This document shows, piece by piece, positions 58,072 to 64,000 of a stretch of 64,000 nt of DNA. Below the pieces are notes generated by a model that saw only the letters and a program-made list of their open reading frames with translations, made no database searches and was not told the origin of the DNA. Position 1 is the first letter of the stretch; the number at the start of each line of letters is the position of its first letter. The position numbers were made by a program, and so were the translations under genes. Source of the stretch: Brevibacterium atlanticum (GTDB taxonomy: Bacteria > Actinomycetota > Actinomycetes > Actinomycetales > Brevibacteriaceae); NCBI RefSeq assembly GCF_011617245.1, contig NZ_CP050152.1, positions 992,001 to 1,056,000 on the forward strand, in the 5' to 3' direction.

Positions 58072-59538
58072 ATGGAAATGGCTGACAATGATCAAACGGT
58101 GCAGACTGCATCCCCGAGACAGGGGCTTCTCGACAGATTCTTCGAAATCACCCATCGCGGCTCGACAGTCAAGCAGGAGATCCGCGGCGGCATCGTCGCC
58201 TTCGTCGCGATGGCCTATATCGTCGTGCTCAATCCGCTCATCCTCGGCGGCGGCAAGGACATCGCCGGCGGCACCCTCGACTTCGCCCAGCTGACTGCGG
58301 TCACCGGGCTCGTCGCCGGTGTCATCACGATCCTCTTCGGCGTCGTTGCTCGGCTGCCCTTCGGCCTCGCGGCTGGCCTGGGAATGAACAGCTTCCTCGC
58401 CGTGTCCGTCGTCCAGGAGGTCACCTGGGCCGCGGCGATGGGCCTCGTGCTCATCAACGGCATCATCATCGTCCTCCTCGGTGCCACGGGCATCCGAACG
58501 GCGATCTTCAACGCCGTCCCGCATGAGCTGAAGATCGCGATCACCGTGGGCATCGGACTCTTCATCGCCTTCATCGGCTTCGTCAACGCCGGATTCGTCA
58601 CCCGCACACCCTCGGGTCCGCCCGTGCAGCTGGGCCAGGATGGGTCGATCGGCTCGCTGCCGACCCTCGTGTTCGTCTTCGCGCTGGTGCTCATCGGCAT
58701 CCTCGTGGCCAGACGGATTCCCGGCGGCATCCTCATCGGCATCCTCGTGGCCACCGTCGCGGCCATCATCATCCAGTCGATCGCCAAGTTGGGTACCATC
58801 GGCGATCCGGCCAACCCGGACCCGAAGGGGTGGAACCTCTCTGCACCGGAGATCCCGAAGCAGATCGTCGCCGCTCCTGACTTCTCGCTCATCGGAGCGT
58901 TCGACCCGATCGCCGCCTTCCAGCAGATCGGAGTCCTCGCCGCCACGATGCTCGTGTTCACCCTGGTGTTCACGAACTTCTTCGACGCCATGGGAGCGAT
59001 GACCGGGCTGGCGCGCCAGGCCGGAGTCCAGACCTCCGACGGCATGTTCCCGCGCATCCGCGGATCCTTCGTCGTCGAAGGTCTCGGCGCAGTCTTCGGC
59101 GGTGCCGCCTCGGCGTCGTCGAATACGGTCTTCGTCGATTCCGCCGCCGGCATCGCCGAAGGCGCGAGGACCGGTCTCGCCGCCTGCGTCACCGGGGTGC
59201 TGTTCCTGCTCTCGATCTTCTTCTCCCCGCTCATCGCCGTCATCCCGATGGAAGCCGGTGCCGCCGCGCTCGTCGTCGTCGGAGCCATGATGGTCACGCA
59301 GATCCGCGAGATCGAGATGACCGACTTCCGGGTCTCGCTGCCCGTCTTCCTCACCATGGTCACGATGCCGCTGACCTACTCGATCGCCAACGGCATCGGC
59401 GTCGGATTCATCTCCTGGGCTCTCATCCACGCGATGAGCAAGCGCGCCCGCGACGTGCACTGGCTGCTGTGGGTCGTCTCCGCCGGATTCCTCCTGTACT
59501 TCGTTCGCGGACCGATTTCGGCTATCTTGGGAGGATGA
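58072..59538 (+). CDS. NCS2-family purine permease (AzgA-like)
   Basis: A 488-residue carrier with about 12-14 membrane segments. It begins GLLDRFFEITHRGSTVKQEIRGGIVAFVAMAYIVVLNPLIL, the AzgA-type start, and has LPFGLAAGLGMNSFLAVSVV, LVFTLVFTNFFDAMGAMTGLARQAG and SASSNTVFVDSAAGIAEGARTGLAA. This branch imports adenine, guanine or hypoxanthine with H+. Placed just ahead of the xanthine dehydrogenase genes, it likely supplies their substrate. AGGTGG lies before ATG. Confidence 0.85.
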   Translation: MEMADNDQTVQTASPRQGLLDRFFEITHRGSTVKQEIRGGIVAFVAMAYIVVLNPLILGGGKDIAGGTLDFAQLTAVTGLVAGVITILFGVVARLPFGLAAGLGMNSFLAVSVVQEVTWAAAMGLVLINGIIIVLLGATGIRTAIFNAVPHELKIAITVGIGLFIAFIGFVNAGFVTRTPSGPPVQLGQDGSIGSLPTLVFVFALVLIGILVARRIPGGILIGILVATVAAIIIQSIAKLGTIGDPANPDPKGWNLSAPEIPKQIVAAPDFSLIGAFDPIAAFQQIGVLAATMLVFTLVFTNFFDAMGAMTGLARQAGVQTSDGMFPRIRGSFVVEGLGAVFGGAASASSNTVFVDSAAGIAEGARTGLAACVTGVLFLLSIFFSPLIAVIPMEAGAAALVVVGAMMVTQIREIEMTDFRVSLPVFLTMVTMPLTYSIANGIGVGFISWALIHAMSKRARDVHWLLWVVSAGFLLYFVRGPISAILGG

Positions 59539-59732
59539 CAGTTGTGATTGGAGACACAGCCTGGCAGAAGGGCCAGATCGCGCACGGGGTTTGACCCCCG
59601 AGGCGACGACCTCATCGCCTGACGTTCTTCGCTGCTGTTCGCATGGATAACCAGAAGTCTCGAAGAACAATGCCACTGTTCCAACCATGCACTGTGCGTC
59701 TCAGATATGAGGCGTGAGAGGTGTGAAGTGCA

Positions 59733-61249
59733 ATGTCGACCGCAGCAACGGATCTCGCCACTGCCGAAGTGACCATCAACGGAACCGTCACCCGATTCGA
59801 CGGTCCACCCCATACGAATGCGCTGGACTTCCTCCGCGGTCAGGGACTGACTGCAGCGAAGGAAGGCTGCGCCGAAGGTGAATGCGGGGCCTGCGCGATC
59901 CTCGTCGCCCGCCCCGATGACTCCGGCGGAACCCGCTGGACTTCGATCAACTCCTGCCTGCTGCCGGCCGCAGCCCTCGACGGAGGAGAGATCGTCACCG
60001 CCGAAGGACTCGCCGACGGCGGAACCGCCCACCCCGTCCAGGAAGAGATGGCCGTGCGCGGCGGATCCCAGTGCGGATACTGCACCCCCGGCTTCATCTC
60101 CTCGATGGCCGCCGAATACTACCGCCCCGAACGTGCGGCCGACGCGGCCTCGGGTGCCGCTTCCGAGCCGGGCGATGACGATGACCACCACTGCGGACCC
60201 AACGGCTTCGACCTCCACTCCCTGTCCGGCAACCTCTGTCGCTGCACCGGCTACCGCCCCATCCGCGATGCCGCCTTCGCCCTCGGCCAGCCGAGCACCG
60301 AGGATGCCCTGGCCGCCCGCCGCGACCGTCCGGCCCCTGCCCCTGTCGCCACCGACTACCGCCGCCCCGACACCGCGACCGGCAAGGTCGGTCGCTATCG
60401 CCGGCCCGCCGCACTCGCCGAGGCGGTCGAGATCCTCGCCGCCGAACCTGAGGTCACTGTCGTGGCTGGGGCCACCGATTGGGGCGTCGAGGTCAACATC
60501 AAAGGCGCCCGTGCCAAGGACATCCTCGCCGTCGACCGGCTGCCCGAGCTGCGCGGGATCCGCCGCACGGACTCACATATCGAACTCGGCGCCGCGCACA
60601 CGCTGACCGAGCTCGAACGCGAACTCGCCGGCGACATTCCGCTGCTGGGCAAGCTGTTCCCGCAGTTCGCCTCCCGGCTCATCCGCAATGGAGCCACGAT
60701 CGGCGGCAACCTCGGCACCGGCTCACCCATCGGCGACACCCCGCCGGCGCTGCTCGCGCTCGAAGCCGAACTCGTGCTCAGCTCGGTGCGCGGAGACCGC
60801 GTCGTCGCACTCGTTGACTACTTCACCGGCTACCGGCAGACCGTGCGGTCAGACGATGAGCTCATCACCGCTGTCCGGATTCCGCTGCCGCTGTCGCCAC
60901 TGACCTCGTTCCAGAAGATCGCGAAGCGACGCTTCGACGACATCTCGTCGGTGGCCATCGGCTACGCCGTCGACGTGGCCGACGGGATGATCGCGAAGGC
61001 TCGGATCGGCCTCGGCGGTGTCGCCGCGACCCCACTGCGGGCCACCGCCACCGAGGCTCTGCTCGAAGGCAGACCGTGGACCGTGGAGACCGTGCACGCC
61101 GCGGCCGAGACGCTCGCAGGCGAAGGCACTCCGATGGATGACCACCGGGCGAGTGCGCAGTACCGCACCGCAATGCTGCGCTCCTCACTCGAACGCTTCT
61201 TCGCCGAACAGCTCGGCCAGCCGGCCGTGACCGGACAGGAGGTCAAGTG

Positions 61250-61250
<1 letters not shown>
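59733..61250 (+). CDS. xdhA: xanthine dehydrogenase small subunit (2Fe-2S and FAD)
   Basis: A 505-residue subunit. Residues 1-85 form a plant-type ferredoxin domain (AKEGCAEGECGACAILV, NSCLLPAA). Residues 95-190 form the helical 2Fe-2S domain (GSQCGYCTPGFISS, LSGNLCRCTGYRPI). From about 205 it is a FAD-binding CO-dehydrogenase-flavoprotein-type domain (VVAGATDWGVEVN, RNGATIGGNLGTGSPIGDTPPALLAL). It passes electrons from molybdenum to NAD+. Its stop overlaps the large-subunit start (TGATG). Confidence 0.93.
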
Positions 61251-63624
<2,374 letters not shown>

Positions 63625-63628
<4 letters not shown>

Positions 63629-64000
63629 CCTGGATGGACACCGCATCCGAGCTCCGCAGGGCTCGGGTGCCGGCCGTCCTCGTCACTCTCACCTCGGTGC
63701 GCGGGCATGCCCCGCGTGAGGCGGGAGCGAAGATGATCGCCACCGTCGATGACCTGTTCGGGACCATCGGCGGGGGCAATCTCGAGATGACGGCCGTCAC
63801 CCGTGCCCGGGAGCTGCTGGCCGAAGGCGTGCGCGCCCCGGAGATGCTCACCCTGCGACTCAACGACAAGGCGCCGGCGAAGTACGGCAGGCAGTGCTGC
63901 GGCGGAGAGGTCGCCGTGCTGCTCGAACCCCTGCCCGTGCCCGCCTCGGTGGCGATCTTCGGCGCAGGCAACATCGGACTCGAACTCACCCGGATCCTGT
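63625..64000 (+). CDS. xdhC: XdhC-family molybdenum cofactor insertion protein, partial
   Basis: The first 125 residues are present; the gene runs off the right edge. It shows LVTLTSVRGHAPREAGAKMIATVDDLFGTIGGGNLEMTAVTRARELL, typical of XdhC/CoxI proteins, then GRQCCGGEVAVLLEPL with the paired Cys, and the start of a Rossmann domain (VAIFGAGNIGLELTRIL). XdhC binds and sulfurates the molybdenum cofactor before insertion into XdhB. Confidence 0.88.

Noticed and set aside
57429-58088. 219-codon minus-strand frame across tRNA-Ser
   Set aside because: It passes antisense through tadA, the tRNA and its terminator, so it cannot be a normal gene.
57994-59688. 564-codon minus-strand open frame opposite the purine permease
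   Set aside because: It is antisense to an obvious 12-14 helix permease, and its Asp/Glu/His/Arg-rich composition with no domain is the usual high-GC shadow.

Overview
The window is high-GC, densely coding DNA with many ATGA/TGATG start-stop overlaps. Most proteins look actinobacterial, and several point to Brevibacterium. The homoprotocatechuate 2,3-dioxygenase at 45.7 kb reads almost line for line like the well-known Brevibacterium fuscum enzyme as I remember it. MarP-type protease, the TadA-associated protein, DUF222/HNH proteins and LPXTG surface proteins agree with that. The genus is an inference; no database was searched.

Layout. 0-3.4 kb: an AT-rich left edge with a partial VbhA-like antitoxin on the minus strand and short direct repeats, then a RibD/DHFR-fold protein, a small RelA/SpoT synthetase, DUF2277 and DUF1304 proteins and an IclR regulator. 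3.5-7.9 kb: benzoylformate decarboxylase, benzaldehyde dehydrogenase and an aromatic-acid MFS carrier, divergent from iclR. 7.95-25.8 kb: the most interesting part, a set of facing operons that together can be read as a complete indole-to-central-metabolism route. Two styrene/indole monooxygenase-like flavoproteins (one fused to a flavin reductase), an SDR and an FAD dehydrogenase would make isatin. A cyclase-family isatin hydrolase translationally coupled to a TPP decarboxylase would open it and remove CO2. An aryl-CoA ligase, a two-domain aryl-CoA monooxygenase/Old-Yellow-Enzyme protein, thioesterases, a cupin, a RidA deaminase and an FAH hydrolase would then degrade anthranilate. PaaX and AraC regulators lie in the cluster, and a palindrome TGACG-N2-CGTCA recurs at its divergent promoters.

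25.8-38.4 kb: PrpF-type isomerase, LPXTG-anchored extracellular nuclease, bifunctional PutA with a divergent multi-HTH/FCD fusion regulator, uridine kinase, a DUF222/HNH protein and a small membrane protein. 38.4-48.4 kb: homoprotocatechuate meta-cleavage operon (FAH-RraA fusion, GntR/FCD regulator, HpaE, HpaD, HpaH, HpaI) divergent from an MHS carrier and a phenol-hydroxylase-type monooxygenase. 48.5-57.8 kb: LPXTG surface protein with a possible thioester, PrsW protease, MarP-like protease, EEP-family phosphatase/nuclease, winged-helix regulator, upp, the TadA pair and tRNA-Ser(CGA). 58-64 kb: purine permease and xanthine dehydrogenase genes xdhA, xdhB and a truncated xdhC.

Overall this is a catabolic accessory region (benzoylformate, indole/anthranilate, hydroxyphenylacetate, proline, purines) set among housekeeping genes. 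I see no CRISPR array, rRNA, insertion sequence or prophage.
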